A stretch of 40,355 nucleotides of DNA, taken from the NCBI GenBank assembly GCA_950096615.1, contig CATNCP010000027.1:1-40355 (forward strand), read 5' to 3'. Positions 24,093 to 33,704 of the stretch are shown here, piece after piece. Made by a program: the position numbers and the translations under genes. Source of the DNA: an uncultured Kangiella sp. (GTDB taxonomy: Bacteria > Pseudomonadota > Gammaproteobacteria > Enterobacterales > Kangiellaceae). The notes under the pieces were generated by a model. That model saw only the letters and a program-made list of their open reading frames with translations. It did no database searches and had not been told where the DNA came from. Within the stretch, counting starts at the first letter, position 1. Every line of letters starts with the position of its first letter.

Positions 24093-24121
24093 AAACGCCG
24101 TGAAACTTATCACGGCGTTTT
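24093..24121 (+). terminator. Terminator-like hairpin after frr
   Basis: AAACGCCGTGA (24093-24103) pairs perfectly with TCACGGCGTTT (24110-24120) around the loop AACTTA. The T-run is short (TTTT, partly in the stem), so termination may be incomplete. A TATAAT at 24126-24131 directly after it could be the minus-10 of a promoter for uppS and the genes beyond, although the upstream hexamer is poor. Confidence 0.65.
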
Positions 24122-24161
24122 CGTATATAATATACGACTGATTAATGAGCAGGTTGGCTTA

Positions 24162-24905
24162 GTGTTAAAAAAGAATGTTTCAGAACAGAGCGACTCTAAC
24201 CAGAGTGTTCCGCAACATATCGCCATTATTATGGACGGCAACGGTCGCTGGGCTCAGGCGCGTGGTAAAAAGCGTGTTATGGGGCATAAGGCTGGCATGG
24301 AGCGTGCTCGTGAAATGGCTGAGGTCTGTGGTGAGTTAGGTGTTAAATACCTGACGCTATTTGCTTTCAGTAGCGAAAACTGGAACCGGCCGAAAGATGA
24401 AGTCAGTTTTCTGATGGAGCTTTTTGCTACCAGCCTCAAGAATGAGTCGAAAAAACTCAATAAGAATAACGTAAAGCTCACCATTGTCGGCGACAAAGAT
24501 GCTTTTGATAGCAGGTTGCGTAAGGCAATTGATAAAGCGGAAACGCTAACTGAAGACAATGATGGTCTGTATCTACAAATTGCTGCTAATTATGGTGGCC
24601 GCTGGGATATCGTTCAAGCAGCTCAGACCTTGGCAGCAAAGGGGCAAGAGATCACGGAAGAGGCGTTACAGTCTGAATTAATGACTGCAGACGGCTCTGA
24701 GCCTGATTTGTTGATTCGCACGGGCGGTGAGCAGCGTATCAGTAATTTTCTATTATGGCAGGCTGCGTATTCAGAATTATACTTTAGCGATCGACTGTGG
24801 CCAGACTTTAATGGCGATGCCTTAAAAGAAGCCATAGCTGACTTTAATCAGCGGCAGCGTCGTTTTGGAAAAACTGGCGAACAGGTCGCTACAGAAAGTC
24901 CTTAG
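24162..24905 (+). CDS. uppS: Undecaprenyl diphosphate synthase (cis-prenyltransferase)
   Basis: The 247-residue protein carries the UppS catalytic segment IAIIMDGNGRWAQARGKKRVMGHKAG with the essential aspartate, LTLFAFSSENWNRP, LQIAANYGGRWDI and the C-terminal DLLIRTGGEQRISNFLLWQAAYSELYF. It builds the C55 lipid carrier for peptidoglycan and O-antigen by adding isopentenyl units to farnesyl diphosphate. The frame is open upstream to 24078, but that extension runs through the hairpin after frr; the GTG at 24162 gives normal family length and has AGG upstream. cdsA follows nine bases later. Confidence 0.95.
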   Translation: MLKKNVSEQSDSNQSVPQHIAIIMDGNGRWAQARGKKRVMGHKAGMERAREMAEVCGELGVKYLTLFAFSSENWNRPKDEVSFLMELFATSLKNESKKLNKNNVKLTIVGDKDAFDSRLRKAIDKAETLTEDNDGLYLQIAANYGGRWDIVQAAQTLAAKGQEITEEALQSELMTADGSEPDLLIRTGGEQRISNFLLWQAAYSELYFSDRLWPDFNGDALKEAIADFNQRQRRFGKTGEQVATESP

Positions 24906-24914
24906 GGGAATAAT

Positions 24915-25793
24915 GTGTTAAAACAAAGAATTATTACAGCTGTATTATTGTTGCCACTGGTTGGCTGCTTACTGTTTCTACCTGATTTATTGACCTTTTC
25001 AGCAATTCTAGTCCCTATATTCGGTATCTTGGTGTGGGAATGGTCACGTCTATTACAAACCGGCAAAGCGGGACAAAGCGTTTTCATAGTGTTGTCATTA
25101 GCCGCAGTTGGTGGTTTGTTTTATCAGCTGTATCAACAAGATTTCTTTAGCGAAGCCAGTTTACCCTTGCTCTGGTACGACGCTTATCCTTTTAAACTGC
25201 TTATTGTGGCTTTATTGGTATGGGTTGTAGCGTCGATCTTCGTGCTACTTTATCCAAAGACCACTAAAACCTTATTCCGTGGTCCTTGGCTTCGTGGTTT
25301 GTTTGGTATTGTTATTCTTGCAGCTGCTTGGTTAGCGATTGTGGTCATTAGAAGCCTACTGATCAATGTGGATTACACACTAGGTGCTTGGATGTTACTG
25401 CTGATGCTAGTCATTATCTGGGGCGCTGATGTTGGTGCTTATTTTGCCGGTAAAACTTGGGGTAAAACCAAGTTAGCCCCAGTTGTCAGTCCTAATAAGA
25501 CTTGGGAAGGAGCTTTGGGCGGGTTAGTGTTAGCTGTTGCCGTTGGCATGGCTGTCGCATCTTTATTATCGCTAGAGTTAGATTGGCTTAAGTTCACCGT
25601 GTTCGTGATCGTAATGGTGGTTTTATCGGTCTTTGGTGACCTTTTCGAAAGCATGTTGAAGCGTCAGGCAAACATTAAAGATAGTAGTAATATTCTTCCT
25701 GGCCACGGCGGTTTACTCGATCGTCTGGATAGTACTTTATCAGTCGCACCATTTTTCGTCGCCGGCGTCTTATGGTTGGAATTATTAGCGTAA
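24915..25793 (+). CDS. cdsA: Phosphatidate cytidylyltransferase (CDP-diacylglycerol synthase)
   Basis: The 292-residue polytopic membrane protein has about eight hydrophobic segments and the CdsA signature near the C-terminus, KRQANIKDSSNILPGHGGLLDRLDS. Also typical are WGADVGAYFAGKTWGKTKL and VSPNKTWEGALGG. It makes CDP-diacylglycerol from phosphatidate and CTP in the inner membrane, the branch point of phospholipid synthesis. The start is GTG with AGGGGA a few bases upstream. dxr begins 17 bases after the stop. Confidence 0.96.
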   Translation: MLKQRIITAVLLLPLVGCLLFLPDLLTFSAILVPIFGILVWEWSRLLQTGKAGQSVFIVLSLAAVGGLFYQLYQQDFFSEASLPLLWYDAYPFKLLIVALLVWVVASIFVLLYPKTTKTLFRGPWLRGLFGIVILAAAWLAIVVIRSLLINVDYTLGAWMLLLMLVIIWGADVGAYFAGKTWGKTKLAPVVSPNKTWEGALGGLVLAVAVGMAVASLLSLELDWLKFTVFVIVMVVLSVFGDLFESMLKRQANIKDSSNILPGHGGLLDRLDSTLSVAPFFVAGVLWLELLA

Positions 25794-25810
25794 CGCTTTA
25801 GGCTGGCTGC

Positions 25811-27025
25811 ATGAAAGAGATCGTTAAAATTAAGCCGGAAGCAATCTGCATTTTAGGTGCTACGGGGTCTATAGGAACCAACACCTTGGATGTCATTCGA
25901 CGTCATCCGGATAAATATCAAGTATTTGCACTGACAGCTCATCGGAACATTGAGCAGTTAAAGCTCCAATGCCTTGAGTTTCAGCCGAAATATGCGGTGT
26001 TGCCTGAAGCAGAGTTAGCGCAAGAGCTTCAGTCTTTTATCGAATATAAAGAGTTAGATATTACGGTGTTACATGGCGTCGACAGTTTAGACTTTGTGGC
26101 CAGCCATGAGGACGTGGATACCGTTATGGCCGCCATTGTTGGTGCTGCTGGACTACTGCCAACATTAGCCGCAGCTAAGGCTGGAAAGAAAGTTTTGTTG
26201 GCGAACAAAGAAGCCCTGGTCATGTCGGGTGCTATCTTTATGGATGCGGTGAAGAAGCATGGCGCGACTTTACTTCCTATCGACAGTGAGCATAACGCTA
26301 TATTTCAGTGCCTGCCTGAGCATTTTGTGGAAAAAGGCATTGAAGAGTGTGGTATTCATAATATCGTATTAACTGGCTCTGGCGGTCCTTTTCTAAAGAA
26401 AACACTAACCGAGTTCGAAACCATAACGCCGGACGAAGCTTGTGCGCATCCTAACTGGGACATGGGACGTAAAATCTCGGTAGACTCAGCAACTATGATG
26501 AATAAAGGGCTCGAATTAATCGAAGCTTGCTGGCTGTTTGATGTAAAACCCGAGCAAATTGAAGTTGTTTTACACCCACAAAGTATTATTCACTCGATGG
26601 TGCGTTATAACGACGGTTCGGTGCTAGCACAGATGGGTAATCCAGATATGCGCACACCAATCGCACATGCCATGGCGTTTCCAGACAGAGTTGATGCCGG
26701 TGTGGCGCCATTGGATTTTATGGAAATTTCTCAGTTAACCTTTGATCGCCCTAGTAAAGAGCGTTACCCTTGCCTCGCGCTGGCGAGCGAGGCCATGAAG
26801 CAGGGTGGTAATAGCCCAACACGCTTAAATGCGGCTAATGAGGTGGCGGTTCAGGCTTTTCTTGATGAAAAATTGGGTTTTACTCAAATCGCAGAGCTAA
26901 TTCAGCAAACGTTAACATCAACTGAGTATGCTGAAGTATCGTCATTAGAGGCAGTGTTAGCTGCCGACAAAGAAGCGCGTGAGCGTGCGCAACAGCTTGT
27001 TGTAAAGATGACAGCACAGTCCTAA
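25811..27025 (+). CDS. dxr: 1-deoxy-D-xylulose 5-phosphate reductoisomerase
   Basis: The 404-residue enzyme has the NADPH-binding start ILGATGSIGTNTLDVI, LLANKEALVMSG, the metal and substrate region LPIDSEHNAIFQCL, NWDMGRKISVDSATMMNKGLE and HPQSIIHSMV. It converts deoxyxylulose phosphate to 2-C-methyl-D-erythritol 4-phosphate, the first committed MEP-pathway step, which supplies isoprenoids to UppS encoded upstream. The usual LTASGGPF segment reads LTGSGGPF, a conservative change. The N-terminus is a few residues longer than in the E. coli enzyme. Confidence 0.97.
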   Translation: MKEIVKIKPEAICILGATGSIGTNTLDVIRRHPDKYQVFALTAHRNIEQLKLQCLEFQPKYAVLPEAELAQELQSFIEYKELDITVLHGVDSLDFVASHEDVDTVMAAIVGAAGLLPTLAAAKAGKKVLLANKEALVMSGAIFMDAVKKHGATLLPIDSEHNAIFQCLPEHFVEKGIEECGIHNIVLTGSGGPFLKKTLTEFETITPDEACAHPNWDMGRKISVDSATMMNKGLELIEACWLFDVKPEQIEVVLHPQSIIHSMVRYNDGSVLAQMGNPDMRTPIAHAMAFPDRVDAGVAPLDFMEISQLTFDRPSKERYPCLALASEAMKQGGNSPTRLNAANEVAVQAFLDEKLGFTQIAELIQQTLTSTEYAEVSSLEAVLAADKEARERAQQLVVKMTAQS

Positions 27026-27049
27026 ACAGTAATTATTGGAGATGACATA

Positions 27050-28390
27050 GTGACCACAGCTCTTTGGAGTATTTTTGGTTTATTGATATTGCTTGGCATT
27101 CTGGTGACGTTCCATGAATGGGGGCACTATTGGGTCGCTAAAAAGCTAGGCGTAAAGGCGCTGCGCTTTTCGGTTGGTTTTGGTAAGCCAATCTGGAGTC
27201 GTTATAACAAGCACGGAACTGAATTTTGTGTAGCGCCCATTCCATTGGGAGGATACGTTAAGTTCGTTGACGAGCGTGAAGGGGCGGTTGACGAAGAGGA
27301 TCTGCCATACGCCTTTAATCGGCAACCTGTTTGGAAGCGGATCATGATTGTGTTGGCTGGGCCGATGGCCAACTTCTTGCTAGCCATACTGATTTATGCC
27401 TTTGTTTTTATGCTGGGTATTGCTGTGAGCAAGCCTTTCGTGACTGAGGTGTATCCAAACACACCTGCGGCAGATGCCAACTTCCCGGCTAAAAGTGAGG
27501 TACTGGCAGTTGGCGGTGAGTCCGTTAAAAGTACCCAAGATACGCTGTTTGCTTTCTTAGACCATATTGGTGATGACACTCAGCTAGAGGTTCTGGTGAA
27601 GCCGGTTGGGCAAGAGCCAAAAACGGTCACGTTAAATATTAGTGGGTGGCAAGAACCTGAAGCGCAAAAAGACTTATTTAAAGCATTAGGTGTCGATTTC
27701 GGTGCTTATGATGGTCCAGCATTAATCGGTATGGTCGCTGAGGGCATGCCGGCGGCAAAGGCTGGACTTAAAGAAGGTGACACAATTCTGAGTATTGATG
27801 GCGTCGATACCCCTTATTGGAGCACCATGGGGGATGTTATTGAGCAAAGTCCGAATAAACCGCTAAAGCTTGAGGTTTTGCGTGATCAGGAAGTTGTGTC
27901 GATAACGGTTACCCCAGAACAGCGGGAGGGCTCAGAAAGTACCGGTGTTATCGGAATTGGAGCAGGCTTCCAAAGTTTTAATACCATTGATTATGGCTTT
28001 TTTGAGGCTATAGGCAAGGGCTCAGAAGAGACTTGGCAGATGGTTGAACGGATAACCAGCTTCCTAGGGAAGTTGGTCACCGGTAAGCTGTCGGTAAAAA
28101 ACATTGGCGGACCAGTCGGAATCGCACAAGGGGCAGGGCAGACAGCTGAGGCAGGGATGGTTGCATTCTTGCTTTATCTCGCTATGATAAGCGTCAACTT
28201 AGGCTTCGTTAATCTACTCCCTATCCCCATGCTCGATGGTGGGCATCTGATGTATTATTTAGCCGAGTTAGTACGCGGAAAACCAGTTTCTGAAAGATTT
28301 ATGGAACTTGGGATGCGTGTTGGCATCATATTATTGCTTACGTTAATGGCTGTAGCGCTATTTTTTGACATAGACCGATTAAACCAATAG
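27050..28390 (+). CDS. rseP: RIP metalloprotease RseP (site-2 protease family)
   Basis: The 446-residue inner-membrane protease has HEWGH at residues 22-26 in the first helix (zinc ligands and catalytic Glu23), two periplasmic PDZ domains between about 125 and 310 (MVAEGMPAAKAGLKEGDTI in the second), and the third ligand Asp396 in NLLPIPMLDGGH. It cleaves RseA-type anti-sigma factors within the membrane after outer-membrane stress. The start is GTG with TGGAGA upstream. Position directly before bamA couples stress signalling to the assembly machine; whether it also serves the ECF sigma pair at 14 kb is an open question. Confidence 0.97.
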   Translation: MTTALWSIFGLLILLGILVTFHEWGHYWVAKKLGVKALRFSVGFGKPIWSRYNKHGTEFCVAPIPLGGYVKFVDEREGAVDEEDLPYAFNRQPVWKRIMIVLAGPMANFLLAILIYAFVFMLGIAVSKPFVTEVYPNTPAADANFPAKSEVLAVGGESVKSTQDTLFAFLDHIGDDTQLEVLVKPVGQEPKTVTLNISGWQEPEAQKDLFKALGVDFGAYDGPALIGMVAEGMPAAKAGLKEGDTILSIDGVDTPYWSTMGDVIEQSPNKPLKLEVLRDQEVVSITVTPEQREGSESTGVIGIGAGFQSFNTIDYGFFEAIGKGSEETWQMVERITSFLGKLVTGKLSVKNIGGPVGIAQGAGQTAEAGMVAFLLYLAMISVNLGFVNLLPIPMLDGGHLMYYLAELVRGKPVSERFMELGMRVGIILLLTLMAVALFFDIDRLNQ

Positions 28391-28402
28391 AGACAAGATT
28401 AG

Positions 28403-30877
28403 ATGCATTTGATAAGAAAAACGGTAACTGCATTAGTTTTAGCGGGGTTATTCTCCAAAGCTCAGGCCATAGAGCCCTTTGTAGTTAAGGATATCCAAGT
28501 TGAAGGATTACAACGTGTTTCCCTCGGAACCTTCTTTACTGACTTACCAATTCGTGTCGGTGAGAGGATTGATGATGCACGAGCCCCTTCCGTTATACGT
28601 GCTGTTTACAGTACTGGTAACTTTGATTTCGTCAAACTGGAAAAAGATGGCTCAGTATTAAAAGTAGTTGTGGTTGAACGTCCAATTATTTCTGATATCA
28701 CACTTGATGGTAATAAAGTCCTTAAAACCGAGCAACTTGAAGAAGGCATGAAAAATGCTGGAATTGCTAAGGGTGAAGTTTTAGACAGTTTTGTTTTGGA
28801 TAAAATCGAGCAAGAGATCTCAAATCAATACTACTCAAATGGACATTATCATCTAACAGTAGAAAAAAAGTTGGTTGAGTTGTCGCGTAACCGAGTTCAG
28901 CTTAGAATCACGATTAAAGAAGGCGGTTCTGCCAAAATTAAAGAATTCAACCTTATCGGGAATAACGTATACAACGATGAGGAGCTAATCTCACAGTTTG
29001 AACTCACTACAGGCGGTCTGTTCACCTTTATTACAGATGACAATAAGTATTCGAGCACAAAGTTAGAAAAAGATTTAGAAACTCTCACATCATATTATAA
29101 AGATAGAGGTTATTTAAAATTTAACATTAACTCTACTGATATATCTTTGTCAGAAAACGCTGAAGACATTTACATTACAATAGGGATGTCTGAAGGTGAA
29201 ATCTATAATGTTTCCGAAATTGATATTTTAGGTGACTTCACAATTGATGAAAGTGTTATTCGTGGACTAATTCCTTTAAAAAGTGGTGACGTTTATTCTG
29301 CGGCAGCAATAACCTTTGCGGAAGAGCAAATTAAACAAGTACTTGGTTTGTATGGTTATGCGTTCGCTGAAGTCAGAACGATACCAGAAGTACTTGAAGA
29401 TACCGCTGAAGCTAAGTTAACGGTTTTTGTTGACCCTGGTGAACGACATTATGTTGATAATGTTTCTTTCAAAGGTAACGTTACTACCGATGAGAATGTT
29501 TTAAGGCGTGAAGCTCGTGTTCTAGAAGGAAGCGCTTTATCATCAGCATTGGTAGAGCGTTCAAAGTTGAGGTTGCAAAGGCTACCGTTCATTGAAGAAG
29601 TGACAGTGGATACTGTTAAAAAAGAAGGGACCACGGATAGAGCTGATGTAAACTTTGAGGTTAAGGAGCGAAACGCTGCTCAAATAAGTGGTGGCTTTGG
29701 CTATAACGATTTTTATGGCTTTAGCATTAATGGTGAGTTATCTCATCAAAACTTTATGGGTACAGGTAATTCAGCCTCAATAGGAATTAGTACTAACAAA
29801 GCAATTAAGAGTGCTAATATTAGCTATACAGACAACTACTTTACTCAAAGTGGAATTGGTTTAAACACCTCTCTAAATTATAGTGAAACTGATTATGGTA
29901 AGTTGAATCTCATTGCTCAGAGTTTGGATACCATCGCTTTAGGCTCAACCCTATATTTCCCAACCGGAGAGTTCTCAAATTTTAGTGCCGGTGCGCGAAT
30001 TTCTCAGAATTCATTAACTTCACCCTTGACGAGCTCTCAACGAGTAATCGATTTCTTTGAGTTGCTAGGGGCTAATGCCAGAACTGACTCTGAGGTTGAT
30101 TTTGATATTTTCTCAGTTAATTTTGGCTTTAGGTATAATAGTTTAAATAGAGCAATCTTCCCTTCCAAAGGTGTCGATCACCGTTGGAATGTAGAAGTTG
30201 GAACGGATATTGGTGATCTTGAGTTTTATAAAGCCACATATGACTACGGTTTGTACCTCCCTTTAACTAATGATAATGATTGGATTTTTTCTTGGAGAGG
30301 TAGTTTAGCTTATGGGGACGGTCTAGGAGATACTCCAGCGTTACCTTACTTCTCAAACTTTTATGCAGGAGGTAGTAATTCTGTAAGAGGCTTTGAAGGC
30401 AATACCGTTGGCCCTAGAGACATACAGCGAATTAGAACCTCAATCAATGTCCCTGGTCCTATCCCGGGAGCGGGTAATACAACCGTATATTTACCTGAAG
30501 AGTTTGATAGAATTGCTGTAAGTCGCTATTCAATAGGTGGTAACGCTAAGGCCATTAATACTTTTGAGCTGATATTCCCAACACCTTTTTTAGAGGATAG
30601 CTCAAATGTTAGGACTAGCATCTTTGTGGATGCCGGTAATGTGTGGGATACTGAATTTGACCAGAGTAGGTTTGAAGGTTTGCAAATTGATCCCAATAGT
30701 GTGTTAGGCGATGTGCCTGATTTTGGTGATGCTACTAATTATAGAGCGTCATATGGTATTTCTCTTCAGTGGTACTCACCTTTCGCACCATTACAGTTTA
30801 GTTTGTCACGTCCTCTCAAAAATGAACCTTATGACGATACTGAAACTTTTACCTTTACTATTGGTAAGACATTTTAA
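28403..30877 (+). CDS. bamA: Outer membrane protein assembly factor BamA
   Basis: The 824-residue protein has a signal peptide (MHLIRKTVTALVLAGLFSKAQA), five POTRA repeats (about 24-430; each with the V-x-G-N type strand such as DITLDGNKVL and VSFKGNVTTDENVLR) and a C-terminal barrel from about 435 to the terminal phenylalanine (FTFTIGKTF). The conserved loop-6 motif VRGF is at 661-664. It inserts beta-barrel proteins into the outer membrane. From about residue 530 onward arginine is mostly AGA/AGG, unlike the CGN-rich neighbours, and the local sequence is visibly AT-richer. skp begins 17 bases downstream. Confidence 0.97.
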   Translation: MHLIRKTVTALVLAGLFSKAQAIEPFVVKDIQVEGLQRVSLGTFFTDLPIRVGERIDDARAPSVIRAVYSTGNFDFVKLEKDGSVLKVVVVERPIISDITLDGNKVLKTEQLEEGMKNAGIAKGEVLDSFVLDKIEQEISNQYYSNGHYHLTVEKKLVELSRNRVQLRITIKEGGSAKIKEFNLIGNNVYNDEELISQFELTTGGLFTFITDDNKYSSTKLEKDLETLTSYYKDRGYLKFNINSTDISLSENAEDIYITIGMSEGEIYNVSEIDILGDFTIDESVIRGLIPLKSGDVYSAAAITFAEEQIKQVLGLYGYAFAEVRTIPEVLEDTAEAKLTVFVDPGERHYVDNVSFKGNVTTDENVLRREARVLEGSALSSALVERSKLRLQRLPFIEEVTVDTVKKEGTTDRADVNFEVKERNAAQISGGFGYNDFYGFSINGELSHQNFMGTGNSASIGISTNKAIKSANISYTDNYFTQSGIGLNTSLNYSETDYGKLNLIAQSLDTIALGSTLYFPTGEFSNFSAGARISQNSLTSPLTSSQRVIDFFELLGANARTDSEVDFDIFSVNFGFRYNSLNRAIFPSKGVDHRWNVEVGTDIGDLEFYKATYDYGLYLPLTNDNDWIFSWRGSLAYGDGLGDTPALPYFSNFYAGGSNSVRGFEGNTVGPRDIQRIRTSINVPGPIPGAGNTTVYLPEEFDRIAVSRYSIGGNAKAINTFELIFPTPFLEDSSNVRTSIFVDAGNVWDTEFDQSRFEGLQIDPNSVLGDVPDFGDATNYRASYGISLQWYSPFAPLQFSLSRPLKNEPYDDTETFTFTIGKTF

Positions 30878-30894
30878 TTAATTGGAGATTTGTT

Positions 30895-31395
30895 TTGAAA
30901 AAGTTAGTTTTTACATTTTTAATAAGTTTAATGATGCTTCCTGCTTTGGCCAGCGCAGAAATGAAAGTTGCTGTGATAGATACAAACTACATTATGGCTA
31001 AAAGCCCAGAGCGCGATACTGTTAGGCAAACGTTGAGCAAAGAGTTTGAAGGCCGCAAAAGTCAATTAGAAAGAGAGTTTAAAAAGCTTGAAGATGACAG
31101 AACGGCATACATGAATAATGCAAAGACGATGTCTGAGTCTCAACGTACAACAACAGAGCGTGATTTGAAAAAGCGCGCCTCGGATTTTAAGTTGAAAGAG
31201 GATGCGTACAAAGAAGATTTCCAACGTCGTACGCAGGAAGAAATGAGAAAGGTCGGACAAAAGTTACAAGTTGCAGTTGAAAAAATTGCAAAGCAAGGTG
31301 GTTACGATATGCTTGTTGACCGTCGCGCAGTACCTTACATGGGACCAAAAGTTACTGACGTGTCTGACAAAGTTCTGCAAGAAATGTCTAAGTAA
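30895..31395 (+). CDS. skp: Periplasmic chaperone Skp (OmpH family)
   Basis: The 166-residue protein has a signal peptide (KKLVFTFLISLMMLPALASA), then MKVAVIDTNYIMAKSPE and a long charged coiled-coil arm (about 45-125; SQLEREFKKLEDDRTAYMN) before returning to the base with GGYDMLVDRRAVPYMG. Skp trimers carry unfolded outer-membrane proteins through the periplasm to BamA, whose gene is just upstream. The start is TTG, preceded by TGGAGA; no ATG occurs before the signal peptide. Confidence 0.94.
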   Translation: MKKLVFTFLISLMMLPALASAEMKVAVIDTNYIMAKSPERDTVRQTLSKEFEGRKSQLEREFKKLEDDRTAYMNNAKTMSESQRTTTERDLKKRASDFKLKEDAYKEDFQRRTQEEMRKVGQKLQVAVEKIAKQGGYDMLVDRRAVPYMGPKVTDVSDKVLQEMSK

Positions 31396-31413
31396 TAATA
31401 TTGAGGAGTTGTT

Positions 31414-32460
31414 TTGAAAAAAACGCTTCAAGAGTTGGCTCAGCAATTAGGCGCTGAGCTTCAAGGAGAACCGCAGTTAACCATTACTGCGGTTTTGCCG
31501 TTAGATAAGGCTGAAAAAGACCACATCAGCTTTCTCAGTGATATTAAATACCTCAGCAAAATAAGCGAGTGCCAAGCTGGTGCTTTAATTGTGACTCCTG
31601 AAGTTGCAAAAGAAACGACTGGAAACTTGCTTGTCATGGCAAACCCATATCTTGGTTTTGCTAAGGCTGCACAAATTTTTGACATTACTCCCTGCCCAAA
31701 AGCAGCTATTCACCCAACCGCTCAGATTGGCGATGATGTATCTTTAGGGAAGGATGTTTACATCGGCCCTAACGTGGTTATTGCCGATGGTGTGGCGGTT
31801 GGCGACTACTCAGTTATTGAGGCTGGGACTTATGTCGGTCAAGGCAGCAAGATTGGGGCACATTCTCGAGTTTATCCTAATACTGTGCTTTATCATGGCG
31901 TGACTTTAGGCGAAAACTGTATCATTCATGCTAATGTGGTGATTGGTTCGGACGGCTTTGGGTACGCGAATGATCAAGGTGAGTGGGTAAAGATTCCCCA
32001 GGTTGGTGGTGTCGTTATTGGCAACAATGTCGAAATTGGTGCTCATACGGCTATCGACCGAGGCGCCTTGGAAGACACAGTTATCGGCAATGGCGTTATA
32101 CTGGATAATCATATTCATGTAGCCCATAATGTGAAAATTGGTGACTTCACTGCGATTGCAGGCTGTACTGCGATTGCTGGTAGTGCGGTCATTGGAAAAT
32201 ATTGTACAATTGCAGGACGCGTAAGTATTTTGGGGCACTTGAGTATTTGCGATAAAGCGCATATCACAGCGACAACTTTTGTAAATAAATCAATTACTAA
32301 GCCGGGTGCGTATTCTTCGGGTACGACACACCAAGATAATAAAGAATGGCAAAAAAGTGCAATTCGATTCCGTCAACTGGATTCGATGTGGCGTAAAATG
32401 AAGCAGTTAGAAAAAGAAGTGCTTCAATTGAAAAATGACAGAGATACTGAAGATGAGTAA
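31414..32460 (+). CDS. lpxD: UDP-3-O-(3-hydroxyacyl)glucosamine N-acyltransferase
   Basis: The 348-residue protein has the uridine-binding N-terminal domain (about 1-100) and a left-handed beta-helix of hexapeptide repeats (about 101-310; [40 protein letters not shown]), followed by a helical tail. The catalytic histidine lies in [14 protein letters not shown]. It adds the second hydroxyacyl chain in lipid A synthesis. The start is TTG with GAGGAG seven bases upstream. The end overlaps the start of fabZ. Confidence 0.97.
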   Translation: MKKTLQELAQQLGAELQGEPQLTITAVLPLDKAEKDHISFLSDIKYLSKISECQAGALIVTPEVAKETTGNLLVMANPYLGFAKAAQIFDITPCPKAAIHPTAQIGDDVSLGKDVYIGPNVVIADGVAVGDYSVIEAGTYVGQGSKIGAHSRVYPNTVLYHGVTLGENCIIHANVVIGSDGFGYANDQGEWVKIPQVGGVVIGNNVEIGAHTAIDRGALEDTVIGNGVILDNHIHVAHNVKIGDFTAIAGCTAIAGSAVIGKYCTIAGRVSILGHLSICDKAHITATTFVNKSITKPGAYSSGTTHQDNKEWQKSAIRFRQLDSMWRKMKQLEKEVLQLKNDRDTEDE

Positions 32461-32926
32461 TGACAACCAGTCGAATGAAATGAATAGTATGGATATTTAT
32501 GAAGTGATGAAGCACCTGCCTCATCGCTATCCGTTTTTGTTAATTGATCGCGTCCTTGATTACACTCCTGGCGAAAAATTAACAGCAATAAAGAATGTGA
32601 CGGTAAATGAGCCATTTTTCCCGGGGCACTTCCCGCACCGTCCAGTATTTCCAGGTGTGCTAATGTTAGAAGCCCTTGCTCAAGCGACAGGGATTCTTGC
32701 CTTTAAAACGACAGAAGACTTGCCAAGCGACGACTCTCTTTATTATTTCGTTGGTATTGATAGTGCCCGCTTCAAGAAGCCAGTAGAGCCAGGCGATCAG
32801 TTATTGATGGAAGTGGAAGTTATTAAGCGTAAGCGTGACATGTGGAAGTTTAGCGCAAAAGCGAGTGTCGACGGAAAAGTCGTATGCTCAGCTGAATTGA
32901 TGTGTGCCCGCAAAGATATCGTGTAA
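32453..32926 (+). CDS. fabZ: 3-hydroxyacyl-[acyl-carrier-protein] dehydratase FabZ
   Basis: FabZ is recognised by [45 protein letters not shown] and the hot-dog-fold C-terminus. With the start at 32453 the catalytic residues are His59 and Glu73, and the protein has 157 residues. It dehydrates 3-hydroxyacyl-ACP in fatty acid elongation, sharing its substrate with LpxA and LpxD. Start choice is uncertain: ATGs also occur in frame at 32435 and 32480, and none has a clear ribosome binding site. The chosen ATG overlaps the lpxD stop, which favours coupled translation. Confidence 0.94.
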   Translation: MSNDNQSNEMNSMDIYEVMKHLPHRYPFLLIDRVLDYTPGEKLTAIKNVTVNEPFFPGHFPHRPVFPGVLMLEALAQATGILAFKTTEDLPSDDSLYYFVGIDSARFKKPVEPGDQLLMEVEVIKRKRDMWKFSAKASVDGKVVCSAELMCARKDIV

Positions 32927-32935
32927 GGATTTAGT

Positions 32936-33694
32936 GTGATTCATCAGACCGCTATTATTGACCCAACCGCACGCATTGCGGATAACGTTGAAATTGGCCC
33001 TTACTCCATTATTGGAGCCGATACTTCTATTGGCGAAGGTACTGTCGTTGGGCCGCATGTAGTGATCGGTTCACATACAGAAATTGGTAAGAACAATCGC
33101 TTATATCAGTTTTCCTCGATTGGTGAAGAAAACCAAGATAAAAAGTATTCTGGCGAGCCAACGAAAACAATTATTGGCGATGGTAATGTTTTCCGTGAAT
33201 GCTGTACTGTTCACCGGGGCACGGTCCAAGATCGTGGTGAAACTCGGATTGGAGATAACGGCTGGTTTATGGCCTACACGCACATTGCGCATGATTGCTC
33301 TTTGGGCGATAACATCATCATGTCTAACAACGCCACTCTAGCTGGTCATGTTAAAGTCGGTGACTTTGTCATAATGTCAGGCTTCGCAAAAATTCACCAG
33401 TTCTGCAAAATTGGTGATCATGCCTTTGTTGGAATGGATTGCGCCATTAGCAAAGACATTCCGCCATTTGTGTTAGTTGCGGAAAATGCGCCTTATGGTT
33501 TGAATGCAGAAGGCTTGAAGCGCCGTGGCTTCTCCGCTGAAACTATTAGCGCTCTAAAGAAAGCTTACCGACTTTTATACCGTAAATCCTTAAAAATGGA
33601 TGAAGCAATCGCAGAAATGTCTCAGCTTGAAGATGACAATGTTGATCACCTCATCAATTTTTTAGAGTCTGTAGAGCGCGGTATTTTAAGGTAG
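32936..33694 (+). CDS. lpxA: UDP-N-acetylglucosamine acyltransferase
   Basis: The 252-residue protein starts IHQTAIIDPTARIADNVEIGPYSIIG and continues as a hexapeptide-repeat beta-helix to about 190, with the catalytic histidine in FMAYTHIAHDCSLGD and FVGMDCAISKDIPPF before the helical C-terminal domain (LKKAYRLLYRKSL). It transfers a hydroxyacyl chain from ACP to UDP-GlcNAc, the first step of lipid A synthesis. The start is GTG with AAGGAT upstream. It is about ten residues shorter than the E. coli enzyme. Confidence 0.97.
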   Translation: MIHQTAIIDPTARIADNVEIGPYSIIGADTSIGEGTVVGPHVVIGSHTEIGKNNRLYQFSSIGEENQDKKYSGEPTKTIIGDGNVFRECCTVHRGTVQDRGETRIGDNGWFMAYTHIAHDCSLGDNIIMSNNATLAGHVKVGDFVIMSGFAKIHQFCKIGDHAFVGMDCAISKDIPPFVLVAENAPYGLNAEGLKRRGFSAETISALKKAYRLLYRKSLKMDEAIAEMSQLEDDNVDHLINFLESVERGILR

Positions 33695-33704
33695 TGGCCT
33701 TTTC

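Noticed and set aside
24078-24161. N-terminal extension of uppS starting at a TTG at 24078
   Set aside because: The extension runs through the perfect hairpin after frr and makes the protein too long for the family; the GTG at 24162 fits length and context.
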